64,000 bases of DNA from an uncultured Desulfuromusa sp. (GTDB taxonomy: Bacteria > Desulfobacterota > Desulfuromonadia > Desulfuromonadales > Geopsychrobacteraceae): positions 304,001 through 368,000 of the forward strand of contig NZ_OY776574.1 in NCBI RefSeq assembly GCF_963675815.1, in the 5' to 3' direction. Within the stretch, counting starts at the first letter, position 1, and every line of letters starts with the position of its first letter. The position numbers and the translations under genes are program-made. Shown in pieces: positions 28,121-38,491 of the stretch. The notes under the pieces were generated by a model that made no database searches, had not been told where the DNA came from, and saw nothing but the letters and a program-made list of their open reading frames with translations.

Positions 28121-30844
28121 TCAAAAAATAAAAAATTCTTCATCATTTTTTAACGGCAGAATCATCTCAAAACAGCTTCCCTGGCCTGGCTTTGTTCTGA
28201 CGCTCAAGCGCCCATTGTGGTTATGGGTGACAATAAAATAGGCAATGGACAATCCAAGTCCGGCACCTTGACCAACTTCCCGGGTGGTGTAGAAGGGGTC
28301 AAAGATTTTCGCAGCAACGTCAGCCTCCATGCCGGCACCATTATCTTCAATTTGCATGGAAATATGTTTTTTCCCATAAGGGAAGATTCGCAGAGTTATT
28401 TTTGGTTCTTCTATATCGCAGCTTAATACCTGCGCAGCATTTTTCAGCAAACTGAGAAACACCTGCTGGATCTGACTCGCCTCGCAACACACATCCGGAA
28501 CAGCCTGATATTCGCGCACAATGCTGATCTTCTTGAAATCAAACAGATGGCGCATATCATAATCGCTGGCCGCAAGTTCAACCATCCGTTCCAGTAAATC
28601 CGAAAGAACACAGGGAATAAAATTAGAAACGCCTCGACGACTGAAGCTTTGCAGGTTTTCAACTATTTTTGCCGCACGTTGCCCCGCATCAGAAATCGAG
28701 TGAAGCATTTTTTCACATCCCCGGACTTTGAAGTATTCACCGATGACCTCAATGGTTGTTCCGAAGCTCTCTGCCGTCTCCCGATTTTTATCCAGCTCAG
28801 GAGATAAACGTCGTGACACAACCTGGGCGTTCTGCAGAATAACAGCCAGGGGATTATTGATTTCATGCGCAAGCCCGGCGGCCAAACCACCGATGGATTG
28901 CATTTTTTCTGAACGCACCATCATCTCTTCCAAACGTAACAGATCGGTGACATCGTCCATATAGATAACCGCTCCACTGACTTCTGTCAAAGACAGTGGA
29001 TAGATAAGGATATCAAAGAAGCGACTGTTGCCGTCCTGCGTCTTCTTAAGACTTTTCACCTTGCGTAACCGGGTGGGTTTTCGCGTCTGCAAGGTCTCCA
29101 CAAGTTTCGGCATATAAGCTTTGGAATCAAACAGGCGACAGACTTCGGCCATGGACAGGCCTGCCGCCTCATCAGCGGTCAAAATGCTTTCCTGTTCGGC
29201 GCGCTTATTCCAGAGAGTGACCTCCATATTGATATTAACTCCGATCAATACTGAAGGCATGGAATCAATGATATTCTGGAGGTAGATATGCAATTGCTGA
29301 AGGGCCTCTTGTGCTTCTCGCTGCACCGATATGTCTCTTACAGTCCCTTCGATACAGGAGACATTCCCCATAGGGTCACGAACCAGGTGGCCGTTTACAG
29401 AAGCCCAGAAACTGCTGCCGTCTTTGCGTAACAGCTGCACCTCAAAATTTTCCACTTCCCCTTGTTGATGAATTAAACTGAGCCACCGTTCACGATCGTC
29501 CTCTTGTTTATAGATATCCTTGTGGAGATTGAGACCAATCACCATTGGTGCCGTTTCTGCTGCCCTTGAAGCCTTATAGCCCAATAGATCCGCCAAAGCC
29601 GGGTTCGCCTTGAACAGTTCGCCGTAAACGGTGGCCTGAAAAATACCATCACTTGAATTATTAAAAATATCGCGAAAATTCTGTTCCGATTGTTGTAAAG
29701 CCGACAACCCTTTCTCCAGATCTGCAAGCATCAGATTGAAGACTGTTTCAATATCAGCCCATTCATCATGCCGATTTAAGCGCATCGGCGAATCGTGGTC
29801 ACCTTGCTGGAACGATTCCAATCGGGCACTCACCAGACTCATAGGAATCTGGATATGTTTTTTGAAAAAAATTCTCAGGCTAACCCAGAATAAAATAGAA
29901 AAAGTCAGCAAAATCAACTGTACAGAGACAACTGTTGTTATGACGGTCTTGCTGATTTTGTTTTGAGACTCATACATGGCAGCAGCAGTACCCAAGTCAA
30001 GCTGCTCCATCGTTGTTAAAATTTGTCCTGCTAACTGCTCCAGTCTCCTAGTTAATTCACCCAGTCGAACCATTTCGTTGTGGTACTGTTGCATCTGGTG
30101 CTGGTAATAAGCAAAATGATCAATCAGATGGCGACCCAACCGATCAATCGGCGGTTCAGCAATACTTAAAGACCTGAGCTGTAAGACTAAATCGGCCAGC
30201 TCTTTTTTTAAAGGAATCGGGGAATCAAACGAACTGGAGAGTAATTGTACCGGATTTTCTTCCGCATTGATTTTTGCTATTTTAGACAAACTTGTCTGAC
30301 ACCTGGAGATCATCAGCACCAGCTGCTCCAAATAATCCGCATCGCCCCCATCCAATCGGGTAGCAATCATTTTTTCAGCGACAATTTCCTGTAAAAGCAG
30401 AAACAGCTCGCCGATGTCTTCATCTTCTTCAGAACGCCAGAACAGAAGATAATTAACCCATTCACGTCGTTGCAAATAAACAAGATATTGTTCTTGCAGC
30501 TGTTGTAGCAACGATGCCATCTCAGGGTTATTAGAAACGGCCTGACACAATTCAGCAATGTCTTTTTCTATGCCTTGGCTCTCGGCTGTATACCAGGTAT
30601 TGTTGATATAAAAAGTGCTTACAAAAACACTCAATCGGGCATTCAATAATCCGAAATCACGGCTATTTTTCAGGTTTTGAGTGGTTTCCTGTAAAGTATT
30701 TTCAACAATAAGATCCACACTTGTCCGCACTCGACGAGAGACAAAATAAAGACCAACAATAATTAAGAAAAAAATCAGGACAAGAAGCAACGATATTTGC
30801 TTCAATCGGCCTTTAATCGATATGTGGTGATTTTTTTTCATCAT
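28121..30844 (-). CDS. Membrane sensor histidine kinase with HAMP and two PAS domains
   Basis: A 907-residue kinase. A first membrane helix (about 17-37), a long helical periplasmic domain (about 38-295), a second helix (about 300-322), HAMP (about 325-385), PAS 1 (about 390-510, NFRDIFNNSSDGIFQAT), PAS 2 (about 525-640, with IDSMPSVLIGVN), H-box GLAAGLAHEINNPLAVIL and an ATPase domain with EDNGAGME and GQGAGLGLSIAYF. No receiver gene is adjacent, so the partner is unknown. The sensor region is not recognised; it resembles helical bundle sensors. It has its own terminator. Confidence 0.92.
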   Translation of the reverse strand: MMKKNHHISIKGRLKQISLLLVLIFFLIIVGLYFVSRRVRTSVDLIVENTLQETTQNLKNSRDFGLLNARLSVFVSTFYINNTWYTAESQGIEKDIAELCQAVSNNPEMASLLQQLQEQYLVYLQRREWVNYLLFWRSEEDEDIGELFLLLQEIVAEKMIATRLDGGDADYLEQLVLMISRCQTSLSKIAKINAEENPVQLLSSSFDSPIPLKKELADLVLQLRSLSIAEPPIDRLGRHLIDHFAYYQHQMQQYHNEMVRLGELTRRLEQLAGQILTTMEQLDLGTAAAMYESQNKISKTVITTVVSVQLILLTFSILFWVSLRIFFKKHIQIPMSLVSARLESFQQGDHDSPMRLNRHDEWADIETVFNLMLADLEKGLSALQQSEQNFRDIFNNSSDGIFQATVYGELFKANPALADLLGYKASRAAETAPMVIGLNLHKDIYKQEDDRERWLSLIHQQGEVENFEVQLLRKDGSSFWASVNGHLVRDPMGNVSCIEGTVRDISVQREAQEALQQLHIYLQNIIDSMPSVLIGVNINMEVTLWNKRAEQESILTADEAAGLSMAEVCRLFDSKAYMPKLVETLQTRKPTRLRKVKSLKKTQDGNSRFFDILIYPLSLTEVSGAVIYMDDVTDLLRLEEMMVRSEKMQSIGGLAAGLAHEINNPLAVILQNAQVVSRRLSPELDKNRETAESFGTTIEVIGEYFKVRGCEKMLHSISDAGQRAAKIVENLQSFSRRGVSNFIPCVLSDLLERMVELAASDYDMRHLFDFKKISIVREYQAVPDVCCEASQIQQVFLSLLKNAAQVLSCDIEEPKITLRIFPYGKKHISMQIEDNGAGMEADVAAKIFDPFYTTREVGQGAGLGLSIAYFIVTHNHNGRLSVRTKPGQGSCFEMILPLKNDEEFFIF

Positions 30845-31021
30845 TTAAACAACTTTAAAATACCCATAGCGGATGTAAGCCATGAATTGCAACCGGATCT
30901 ATCATCTAAAACAACTGCTGAATGCTGCCAATTTCACATCTGTCATTATACAAATATCCAAAAAATAAATCACAAATAATGAACAAAAACAAATATAACA
31001 GACTGAGACATTAACAAACAA

Positions 31022-31050
31022 CAAAAAAGGGCCACAATGAGCCCTTTTTA
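31022..31050 (-). terminator. Terminator after prfC
   Basis: Stem AAAAAGGGC/GCCCTTTTT around an 8-base loop (31025-31050); on the minus strand the stem ends in a run of six T. It lies 30 bases after the prfC stop. Confidence 0.85.
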
Positions 31051-31079
31051 TCGTTTACTTTTTTTGTATCTATCATCAA

Positions 31080-32666
31080 TCAGCTATGTTCACGAGACTT
31101 CAAGAATTGTACGCCTTCCCATTCTTCCATTGTGTGCCCCAAGCGCCATTCACTTGCAGCCAGATAGGTTAAATGCCCTTCGGCATCATGCGCCAGACGT
31201 CCCTGCTCCTTTTTCTGAAATTGTTCAAAAAGTTTCCGGTCTGAGCATTCGACCCACCTTGCAGTGGTATAGTCCACTCCCTCATAAACAGCACTCACAT
31301 TATATTCCGCCTTCAGCCTCTCCATTGTCACATCAAACTGCAACACACCAACGGCTCCAAGAATAAATTCAGCTCCGGTCAGTGGTTTAAAGACCTGCAC
31401 CGCCCCTTCTTCTGCCAGCTGAGTCAGTCCCTTCTGGAGCTGTTTCGACTTCAACGGGTCTTTCAAACGGACGCGGCGAAAATGCTCCGGAGCAAAACTT
31501 GGAATTCCGGTAAACTTGAGAGATTCCCCATCGGTGAAGGTATCACCTATTTTGATCGTCCCATGGTTATGCAACCCGATAATATCACCGGGAAAAGCTT
31601 CCTCGACATGGGCACGATCCTGAGCCATGAAAATAGTCGCATTGGACAAGGCAATCTCCTTGCCGAGACGGTGATGTTTGACCTTCATTCCGCGGGTAAA
31701 TTTTCCGGAACAAATCCTTAAAAAAGCAATTCTGTCACGATGGGCCGGATCCATATTGGCCTGAATTTTAAATACAAACCCCGAGAACTGTTGTTCATCC
31801 GGCTCCACAACCCGACTGACGGTTTCCCGCAATCCCGGAGCTGGAGCCAGCTCAACAAAAGCATCCAGCATTTCCTGAACACCAAAGTTATTAATGGCAC
31901 TCCCAAAAAACACCGGAGTCTGACTGGCACGCAAATAATCCTCGCTATTGAATGGATTTGCTGCTCCTTCCAAAAGCTCAATATCTTCTCGCAATTCATC
32001 AGCTTGGCCTCCCAGCAACTGGTCCAACTGCGGATCACTCAAATCAGCAATTTTGACCGTCTTGGTGCTGCGGACATCATCACCGGGTCGAAACAGATTC
32101 AGCTCTTTACGATACAGATTGTAAACTCCCCGAAAGCGTTTCCCCATCCCGATAGGCCATGAGAGCGGAGTGCATTCAATTTGCAGTTTGTCTTCTATAT
32201 CGGCAAGAATTTCAAGGGGCTCAAGACCCTCACGGTCCAGTTTGTTGATGAAAGTGAGTACCGGAGTGTTACGCATACGGCAGACTTCCATAAGTTTTTC
32301 TGTTTGCGGCTCGACCCCTTTGGCACTATCTATCACCATCAAAGCACTATCAACGGCAGTCAAAACCCGATAGGTATCTTCAGAAAAATCCTGGTGACCC
32401 GGTGTATCGAGGAGGTTAATTTCAAAATCACGATAATTAAATTTCATCACCGATGACGAAACTGAAATTCCCCGTTCTTTCTCAATACTCATCCAATCGC
32501 TGGTCGCATGACGGTCCGATTTGCGCGCTTTGACCGTTCCGGCCATCTGAATTGCCCCGCCAAACAACAATAATTTTTCGGTCAGGGTGGTTTTCCCGGC
32601 ATCCGGATGACTGATGATGCCAAAAGTGCGACGTTTGGCTATTTCTCGTTGTAATTCTTTACTCAC
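31080..32666 (-). CDS. prfC: Peptide chain release factor 3
   Basis: GTPase that recycles release factors 1 and 2 from the ribosome. The 528-residue protein closely follows E. coli RF3 in length and motifs: SHPDAGKTT (G1), DTPGHQDF (G3), NKLD (G4), and the conserved [17 protein letters not shown] stretch. GTG at 32666 is taken as start because AAGGGG lies 7 bases upstream; the same frame reaches a TTG at 32681 with no site. The start overlaps the lpxL stop by 8 bases, so the two form an operon. Confidence 0.97.
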   Translation of the reverse strand: MSKELQREIAKRRTFGIISHPDAGKTTLTEKLLLFGGAIQMAGTVKARKSDRHATSDWMSIEKERGISVSSSVMKFNYRDFEINLLDTPGHQDFSEDTYRVLTAVDSALMVIDSAKGVEPQTEKLMEVCRMRNTPVLTFINKLDREGLEPLEILADIEDKLQIECTPLSWPIGMGKRFRGVYNLYRKELNLFRPGDDVRSTKTVKIADLSDPQLDQLLGGQADELREDIELLEGAANPFNSEDYLRASQTPVFFGSAINNFGVQEMLDAFVELAPAPGLRETVSRVVEPDEQQFSGFVFKIQANMDPAHRDRIAFLRICSGKFTRGMKVKHHRLGKEIALSNATIFMAQDRAHVEEAFPGDIIGLHNHGTIKIGDTFTDGESLKFTGIPSFAPEHFRRVRLKDPLKSKQLQKGLTQLAEEGAVQVFKPLTGAEFILGAVGVLQFDVTMERLKAEYNVSAVYEGVDYTTARWVECSDRKLFEQFQKKEQGRLAHDAEGHLTYLAASEWRLGHTMEEWEGVQFLKSREHS

Positions 32667-33576
32667 TTGGATCCCCTTCAACTTGTCTTTTTTTCACCCG
32701 CCAGCGTTTATGCATCCAGAACCATTGGCTCACATCACGACGAATTGCGGCTTCAATAATATTTGTTAAAAGTTGGGTATTGCTTTCGGCATTCTGTCCG
32801 TTATCATCCGTCAGCAAAAGCATCGGCTCAATCCAGACTTCATAGCGGTCATCCGGTTTTCGTAAGCAGAATATCGGCACCACCGGGACCTGATATTTCA
32901 TCGCCAGATTCGCTATGGCTGTCGTCGTATAAGCCTTGCGGCCAAAAAAATCCGTCGCCACTGAGCCCGGAGGAGAAATATGCTGGTCAAGCAAAACCCC
33001 AACACTCCTTTTTGCACGTAAAGATTTCAGAATCCGTTTCGCACCTTTCCGACTGGAAAGGATATTGGCACCAAATTTCTTTCTGATTTTTTCAAAGTAA
33101 GCATCGGATAACGGATTTTTTAATGGCTTGGCAACAATATCAACGGGAACTCCCAGTTCCGTCGGGATGGAGGCACCCAGTTCCCAGAACCCCAAATGCC
33201 CCGTCAGCAAGATAGCTCCCCTGTTGAGACTCAAAGCTTCTTGAAGAAAATTCTCTCCTGAAATATCAATATGGTTACGAACAGAGTCCGCGCCGGACGC
33301 TGACAAATCAAGTCTTAACACCTCAACACCGAAAATTCCGAAATTTTCAAAACATTTGCGCAGATTGGTTTCAATATCTTCAGGACCCAGTTCCGGCAAC
33401 GCCTTCATCATATTGTCTTTTGCCTGCTGATAACGACCGGGGAGAAGCTTCATTCCCAAACGGCCCAGAATGCGGCCAGTATTCAATGCAACCTTGCGCG
33501 GCAGTGACCTGACAACAGCGGCGACAAACCGTAGAGCAACATATTCAAGCCGATGTTTAAGTGAAACCGAACCCAT
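32659..33576 (-). CDS. Lipid A biosynthesis lauroyl/myristoyl acyltransferase, LpxL/HtrB family
   Basis: A 305-residue inner-membrane acyltransferase that adds a secondary acyl chain to the lipid A precursor. The catalytic H-x4-E motif is TGHLGFWE near residue 122, and the family segments [11 protein letters not shown] and LLDQH are present. The ATG at 33576 gives the usual family length; a frame back to GTG at 33630 starts within the predicted promoter -10 box, so the shorter form is chosen. It overlaps prfC by 8 bases. Confidence 0.92.
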   Translation of the reverse strand: MGSVSLKHRLEYVALRFVAAVVRSLPRKVALNTGRILGRLGMKLLPGRYQQAKDNMMKALPELGPEDIETNLRKCFENFGIFGVEVLRLDLSASGADSVRNHIDISGENFLQEALSLNRGAILLTGHLGFWELGASIPTELGVPVDIVAKPLKNPLSDAYFEKIRKKFGANILSSRKGAKRILKSLRAKRSVGVLLDQHISPPGSVATDFFGRKAYTTTAIANLAMKYQVPVVPIFCLRKPDDRYEVWIEPMLLLTDDNGQNAESNTQLLTNIIEAAIRRDVSQWFWMHKRWRVKKRQVEGDPSE

Positions 33577-33628
33577 TATTTCTGACCCAGGAATGAAAGA
33601 ATAGCGATTGTGTACCAACAAACCGGGC

Positions 33629-33657
33629 ACTATAACGTAACTTCAGAAAAATAAGAA
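33629..33657 (-). promoter_or_regulatory. Candidate sigma-70 promoter for lpxL-prfC
   Basis: On the minus strand TTCTTA (33657-33652), 17 bases, TATAGT (33634-33629), about 50 bases before the lpxL ATG at 33576. It is divergent from the upp promoter. Confidence 0.5.
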
Positions 33658-33721
33658 CGTTTGTTTTCTTCCCCGGCTCAAAACATTATTTAAGACTAAC
33701 ATAATATCATCGGTTAAGTCC

Positions 33722-33750
33722 TTGACCAACAGAATCGATACTTTTATGCT
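33722..33750 (+). promoter_or_regulatory. Sigma-70 promoter for upp-uraA
   Basis: TTGACC (33722-33727), a 17-base spacer and TATGCT (33745-33750), with the transcript start expected about 37 bases before the upp ATG. Confidence 0.65.
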
Positions 33751-33793
33751 GCGCTGTTGAATCGTCTTAAATTCATTCCCTAAGGAGAAAACC

Positions 33794-34420
33794 ATGGCCG
33801 TCTTTGAAGTCAACCACCCCTTGGTCAAACACAAACTGGGCCTGATTCGTCAACACGATATCAGTACCAAGGATTTTCGTGAGCTCGCCTCAGAAATCGC
33901 CCGTTTGCTCACCTATGAAGCGACCAAAGACCTTGAAACCGAGCCGGAAATGATCACTGGTTGGAATGGCCCGGTTGAGGTTGAAAAAATAAAAGGAAAA
34001 AAAATTACGGTCGTTCCGATTCTGCGCGCAGGACTGGGAATGATGGATGGCGTGCTGGATCTGATTCCCAGCGCCCGTGTCAGCGTTGTCGGTTTATACC
34101 GTAACGAAGAAACTTTGGAACCGGTCGCCTACTATGAAAAATTCACCAGTAATATCAATGATCGTACTGCCCTGATTCTTGATCCAATGCTGGCAACCGG
34201 AGGTTCATTAGTTGCCTGTATCAACATGCTGAAAGAAGCGGGATGTACCAGTATTCGTGGACTGTTTCTGGTGGCCGTTCCAGAGGGGATCGAGCGGGTC
34301 AAACAAGAGCACCCTGATGTTGATATCTATGTTGCTTCAATCGATGAGCGCCTCAATGAAAACGGCTACATTCTTCCCGGGCTTGGTGACGCCGGAGATA
34401 AAATATTCGGGACAAAATAA
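33794..34420 (+). CDS. upp: Uracil phosphoribosyltransferase
   Basis: Salvages uracil with PRPP to UMP. 208 residues, normal length; PRPP-binding segment [12 protein letters not shown] (about residues 126-137) and the uracil-binding end [16 protein letters not shown]. An AAGGAG site precedes ATG. It is followed after 38 bases by the uracil permease gene, a common pairing. Confidence 0.98.
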   Translation: MAVFEVNHPLVKHKLGLIRQHDISTKDFRELASEIARLLTYEATKDLETEPEMITGWNGPVEVEKIKGKKITVVPILRAGLGMMDGVLDLIPSARVSVVGLYRNEETLEPVAYYEKFTSNINDRTALILDPMLATGGSLVACINMLKEAGCTSIRGLFLVAVPEGIERVKQEHPDVDIYVASIDERLNENGYILPGLGDAGDKIFGTK

Positions 34421-34458
34421 CCCCTGCTGACAACTTTTTGCGGAGAAGGAATGAAAAC

Positions 34459-35778
34459 ATGAAACAGACCCCATCCCCCACAGACTATAACTTTCGGGCA
34501 AAAGACTGCCTGCTTGGCGCCCAGATGCTGTTTGTTGCTTTTGGCGCCCTGGTGTTGGTTCCCCTGCTGACTGGTCTCAATGCCAATGTTGCATTATTCA
34601 CCGCCGGTGCCGGAACCTTGATTTTTCAAATCATCACCCGAGGACGAGTACCGGTATTTCTGGCCTCCAGCTTTGCTTTCATCGCTCCAATCATCTATGG
34701 GGTTAACCAGTGGGGCATCGCCGGGACCATGTGCGGTCTGGTTGCAGCAGGTCTCCTTTATGCAGTTCTGAGCCTGGTTGTACGCGTCTTCGGCTCTGGG
34801 GTTCTGCACAAAATTTTACCTCCGATTGTCACCGGACCTGTTATTATGGTTATCGGCCTGGTTCTGGCACCGGTCGCCATCCACATGGCTTCGGGTCGAA
34901 CAGGAGATGGCTCCGCATGGTTGGTTCCCGAGACAACGGCTTTGATTATCGCCGGCGTTGCCTTGGCAGTCACAATTCTCGTATCCCTTCTCGGGCGAGG
35001 ACTGTTCAAACTTATTCCGATCCTCAGTGGAATCACGGCCGGCTATATCACCTCATTGATTCTTGACGGCACCGGCTTCACTGCTGCAACTCAGGCCGCC
35101 TTTGATCCGGGCGCGCTACAAAACTGGACCGCTCCCGCTTTAATTTCAATGCAGAGTGTTGCAACCGCACCCTGGTTTGCCATGCCGGACTTTACCTTCC
35201 CGGTCTGGAATCTGGAAGCCATCCTGTTTATTGTCCCGGTCGCCATAGCTCCGGCAATTGAACATTTTGGCGACATTCTGGCAATCGGCGGTATTTCAGG
35301 AAAAGATTATGTCGAAGATCCCGGCATCGAGAACACCCTTTTGGGCGACGGAGTAGCAACCAGCTTTGCGGCCCTTCTTGGTGGTCCCCCGAATACAACC
35401 TACTCTGAGGTTTCCGGTGCCGTGGCACTGACGAAGTCATTCAATCCCGCCATCATGACCTGGGCGGCTATTACTGCAATTCTGCTTGCCTTTATCGGTA
35501 AGCTCGGCGGCTTTCTGAACTCTATTCCAGTTCCGGTCATGGGTGGAATCATGGTGCTCCTGTTTGGTGCCATTGCCGTCATCGGTATCAATACCCTCGT
35601 TAAGGCAGGAACCGACTTGATGCAACCTCGCAACTTGGCGATTGTTGCCATTATTCTTGTGTTCGGCATTGGCGGCATGAGCTTTGATCTTGCGATTGTT
35701 AAACTTGGCGGGATTGGGCTCGCTGGTGTTGTCGGGGTCATCTTGAACCTGATTCTTCCGGCAGGTCACGACGCTTGA
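34459..35778 (+). CDS. uraA: Uracil/xanthine permease, NCS2 family
   Basis: A 439-residue inner-membrane proton symporter with about 14 hydrophobic segments. The family pattern is seen: LGAQMLFVAFGALVLVPLLTG at the start, and the PVAIAPAIEHFGDILAIG and LLGGPPNTTYSEVSGAVALT motifs of UraA-type carriers. Start at 34459 (MKQTPSPTDY) has GAAGGAA about 10 bases upstream; the frame back to a TTG at 34438 has no site. It works with Upp to import and trap uracil. Confidence 0.95.
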   Translation: MKQTPSPTDYNFRAKDCLLGAQMLFVAFGALVLVPLLTGLNANVALFTAGAGTLIFQIITRGRVPVFLASSFAFIAPIIYGVNQWGIAGTMCGLVAAGLLYAVLSLVVRVFGSGVLHKILPPIVTGPVIMVIGLVLAPVAIHMASGRTGDGSAWLVPETTALIIAGVALAVTILVSLLGRGLFKLIPILSGITAGYITSLILDGTGFTAATQAAFDPGALQNWTAPALISMQSVATAPWFAMPDFTFPVWNLEAILFIVPVAIAPAIEHFGDILAIGGISGKDYVEDPGIENTLLGDGVATSFAALLGGPPNTTYSEVSGAVALTKSFNPAIMTWAAITAILLAFIGKLGGFLNSIPVPVMGGIMVLLFGAIAVIGINTLVKAGTDLMQPRNLAIVAIILVFGIGGMSFDLAIVKLGGIGLAGVVGVILNLILPAGHDA

Positions 35779-35815
35779 GAATGACCTGAAGAAAACATTT
35801 GCCCACGGTTAAAAA

Positions 35816-35853
35816 CAAACGGGTTGAACTCTCTAAGTTCAACCCGTTTATAT
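35816..35853. terminator. Bidirectional terminator between uraA and lysR
   Basis: Perfect 14-base arms AAACGGGTTGAACT/AGTTCAACCCGTTT (35817-35830 with 35836-35849), with T-rich sides on both strands. It serves convergent uraA and lysR. A near-identical hairpin lies at 37585-37618. Confidence 0.9.
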
Positions 35854-35876
35854 CTTTGAAAATGGCAACAAACTGA

Positions 35877-36776
35877 CTACATACCAAGACGTTCGACCAA
35901 AAAATCGACAAACACACGCACTTTGGTTGACAGATTTCGGCGATGCGGGTAGATCGCGTACACGCCAAGATCACTGAATTCATACTCTTTAAGAATTGGC
36001 ACCAGTGCTCCGGTACTGAGCTCACCCTGGCAACAAAATGCCGGAATCCTGATAATTCCCAGCCCCGCAACAGCCATAGAGCGCTGCAATTCATCATTGT
36101 TGCAGATAACCTGCGGCTTCACCGTCACTCCCATCGGCTCACCACTGGCCGACAAGTAATCCCAGTAAGCAGGCCTTTGCAGATAAGCATAGGAGATACA
36201 ATCATGTTCCACAAGGTCACGCGGATGCGCCGGACAACCTATACGGCTTAAATATTCTGGGGAAGCAAGTGTTATGATACTGGATGACATGATTTTACGA
36301 CTGATCAAACTGGTGTCCTTCAGGTTCGTTATCCGGATAACAACATCATAACCTTCGGCAATAACATCAACCAGACGATCATCGAAGTTTACTTCCATCT
36401 GCACATCAGGGTAGGTTTGCAAAAACTGCGGTAACAGATCAGCCAGGTAGACATGCCCAAAGCTGATTGGGGCACTGATCTTCAGAACTCCATATGGAAT
36501 CTCATGCTGCGAACTGATGCTGCGCTCTGCTTCTTCGGCATCGGCAACAATCTGACGACAATACTCATAGTAAGTTTTGCCGCTATCAGTCAGACTGATC
36601 TTACGAGTCGAACGGTTCAGGAGTCTCACCCCCAACCGGTTTTCCAGGCGACTGACTTCCTTGCTTATATATGATGTGGAATGGTTCAGAAAACCGGCAG
36701 CAAGAGTAAAACTACCTTGTTCAACAACTTGGACAAAAACAGTCATCCCATCCAGAAGATCCCTGTTTGTACTCAC
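35877..36776 (-). CDS. LysR-family transcriptional regulator
   Basis: A 299-residue regulator with the N-terminal winged helix (about 10-70; QGSFTLAAGFLNHSTSYISKEVSRLENRLGVRLLNRSTR) and a LysR substrate domain of the CrgA-like class (about 90-295). GTG at 36776 is chosen because AAGGAGG lies 4 bases before it; the frame also reaches a TTG at 36806. It is divergent from azoR, with 138 bases between. That gap has an imperfect inverted repeat AATGG-AAAAAG/CTTTTT-CCATT (about 36809-36840), a possible operator. It probably controls azoR in response to quinones or electrophiles, by analogy. Confidence 0.92.
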   Translation of the reverse strand: MSTNRDLLDGMTVFVQVVEQGSFTLAAGFLNHSTSYISKEVSRLENRLGVRLLNRSTRKISLTDSGKTYYEYCRQIVADAEEAERSISSQHEIPYGVLKISAPISFGHVYLADLLPQFLQTYPDVQMEVNFDDRLVDVIAEGYDVVIRITNLKDTSLISRKIMSSSIITLASPEYLSRIGCPAHPRDLVEHDCISYAYLQRPAYWDYLSASGEPMGVTVKPQVICNNDELQRSMAVAGLGIIRIPAFCCQGELSTGALVPILKEYEFSDLGVYAIYPHRRNLSTKVRVFVDFLVERLGM

Positions 36777-36914
36777 CTCTCCTCCTTTTTTCTCGTTGAT
36801 TAGCAACCAAATGGAAAAAGTTTCTTGCTTTTTAAGCCATTAATCTACCAAACAGAAAAAGAGTACTATGAAGACGTCAACAACACAACAACACAACAAA
36901 CAAGGACAGCGATT

Positions 36915-37538
36915 ATGAAAAAACTATTAGCGATCAGTAGCAGCCCCGGTCGTTCTCATTCCTATTCCCGCAACCTGGTTCATACTTTTGTCGATAAATT
37001 CAGTCAGAAAGAGGCAGAGGCCAATGTGATCATTCGTGACCTCGTCGAACAGCCGATACCACATTTAGATGACGCGACCATCAGCGCTTTTTACACCCCG
37101 CTCGAACAGTTGAGCGATGAACAGAAAAAGATTCTTGCTCTATCGGACAAACTGATCAATGAGCTTGAGTCTGCCGATGTGATTGTTATCGGTACTCCGA
37201 TGCACAACTTCAGCATTCCATCGGGTCTTAAGAGCTATATCGATCATGTGGCCCGTGTTGGACGCACTTTTCACTACACTGATAATGGCCCCCAAGGGCT
37301 ACTACAAGGCAAGAAAGTCTATATTCTGACAACCCGAGGTGGAAACTACAGTCAGATGCCGATGGCTGCTTTCGATCATCAGGAGCCCTACCTGCGTACC
37401 ATTCTCGGCTTTATCGGCATGAATGATATTGAGTTTATTCATGCTCAGGGAATGTCAATGGGAGAAGAAAAAAGCAAACAAGCGGTTGAACAGGCTATCG
37501 CCAGGATTTCCAAGACAGTGGATGACCTTTTAGTCTAA
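36915..37538 (+). CDS. azoR: FMN-dependent NADH:quinone/azo oxidoreductase, AzoR family
   Basis: A 207-residue flavodoxin-fold reductase that reduces quinones and azo compounds with NADH. Visible: SSSPGRSHSYSR FMN-phosphate loop near residue 8, GTPMHNFSIPSGLKSYIDHV near 94 and TTRGGNY near 138. The start MKKLLAISSS is placed at 36915 after AAGGACAG; the longer frame from 36825 reads through a CAACA repeat and is not supported. It faces the divergent lysR gene and ends at a strong terminator. Confidence 0.93.
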   Translation: MKKLLAISSSPGRSHSYSRNLVHTFVDKFSQKEAEANVIIRDLVEQPIPHLDDATISAFYTPLEQLSDEQKKILALSDKLINELESADVIVIGTPMHNFSIPSGLKSYIDHVARVGRTFHYTDNGPQGLLQGKKVYILTTRGGNYSQMPMAAFDHQEPYLRTILGFIGMNDIEFIHAQGMSMGEEKSKQAVEQAIARISKTVDDLLV

Positions 37539-37584
37539 AGTGCTTAACCCTTCTTGAAGCAAATACCTGGGTTCAGCTTAAAAC

Positions 37585-37618
37585 AAAACGGGTTGAACCC
37601 TTGAGTTCAACCCGTTTT
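37585..37618. terminator. Bidirectional terminator between azoR and the SPFH gene
   Basis: Perfect 14-base arms AAAACGGGTTGAAC/GTTCAACCCGTTTT (37585-37598 with 37605-37618), 6-base loop, T-tails on both strands. The arms are almost the same as those of the terminator at 35816-35853. Confidence 0.92.
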
Positions 37619-37619
37619 A

Positions 37620-38474
37620 TTATTTACCCAGACCTCCAAAGATTCCCTTGATTGCAGCGGGCAAGTCAGCCGGAAGAATAACCGTCTTGCTGTTGTTGCT
37701 CGTTGCTGCCTGCTGGATCGCCTGAACATATTTTTCACCCAACAGGTAATGAACCGACAAATCCCCATGTTGAGCCGCCTTGGCAACCATCTCAATGGAT
37801 TGCTGAGACGCTTCGGCTTGAACAATTTTTGCCTTTGCATCACGTTCAGCAGCTTCAAGACGACCTTCTGCTTCAAGAATCGCAGCAGATTTCTCCCCCT
37901 CGGCAGCGGTGACAGTGGCGCGTCTTTCCCGTTCTGCTGCAGCCTGAGCTTCCATGGCCTTCGCCATGGTGATGGATGGATTGACATCTTGAACTTCAAC
38001 TGTTTTAAGGGTGATTCCCCAGTCGGCAATATCATCGGATATCGCCTGTTTCAGCTTCGCTTTGATATGATCGCGACCGGAAAGGGCGGAATCAAGAGAC
38101 ATCTCACCAATAATTGAACGCAGACTGGTTTGAATCAGTGCGCCAATCGCCGAATGAAAATTTTCAATACCGTACACCGATTTTTCCGGACTGATGATGT
38201 TAATAAAGCCAATCGCATTCGTAGTAATAACCGCATTATCCTTGGTAATACATTCCTGAGGTGCGACATCAACCTGAATGTCTTTGGTCGTCACCTTGTA
38301 GGCAACCGTATCGACATAGGGGATGATAATATTGAGCCCCGGAGACAGAGTTTTATGATATTTCCCCAATCGCTGCACGACATGCTTGGAGCCCTGCGGA
38401 ACAATACGAACTCCCATGCCAAGAGTGAAAACAATCAGGACGGCAAAAACAAGAACAATAATCAAGCTTTCCAT
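37620..38474 (-). CDS. SPFH/band 7 (stomatin-like, QmcA type) membrane protein
   Basis: A 284-residue protein with one N-terminal helix (about 3-23), the SPFH/PHB domain (about 25-190; GVRIVPQGSKHVVQRLGKY, DNAVITTNAI) and an Ala/Glu-rich coiled coil (about 185-235; AAERERRATVTAAEGEK). Such proteins form oligomeric rings or microdomains in the membrane. The gene follows an NfeD-type gene after 17 bases, the usual partner. Its stop is 2 bases from the terminator stem. Confidence 0.94.
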   Translation of the reverse strand: MESLIIVLVFAVLIVFTLGMGVRIVPQGSKHVVQRLGKYHKTLSPGLNIIIPYVDTVAYKVTTKDIQVDVAPQECITKDNAVITTNAIGFINIISPEKSVYGIENFHSAIGALIQTSLRSIIGEMSLDSALSGRDHIKAKLKQAISDDIADWGITLKTVEVQDVNPSITMAKAMEAQAAAERERRATVTAAEGEKSAAILEAEGRLEAAERDAKAKIVQAEASQQSIEMVAKAAQHGDLSVHYLLGEKYVQAIQQAATSNNSKTVILPADLPAAIKGIFGGLGK

Positions 38475-38491
38475 TCATTTCTCCGATTTCG

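Noticed and set aside
36880..36902. CAACA tandem repeat before azoR
   Set aside because: Only about four imperfect units, not a CRISPR or a significant satellite; it lies in the leader of azoR.
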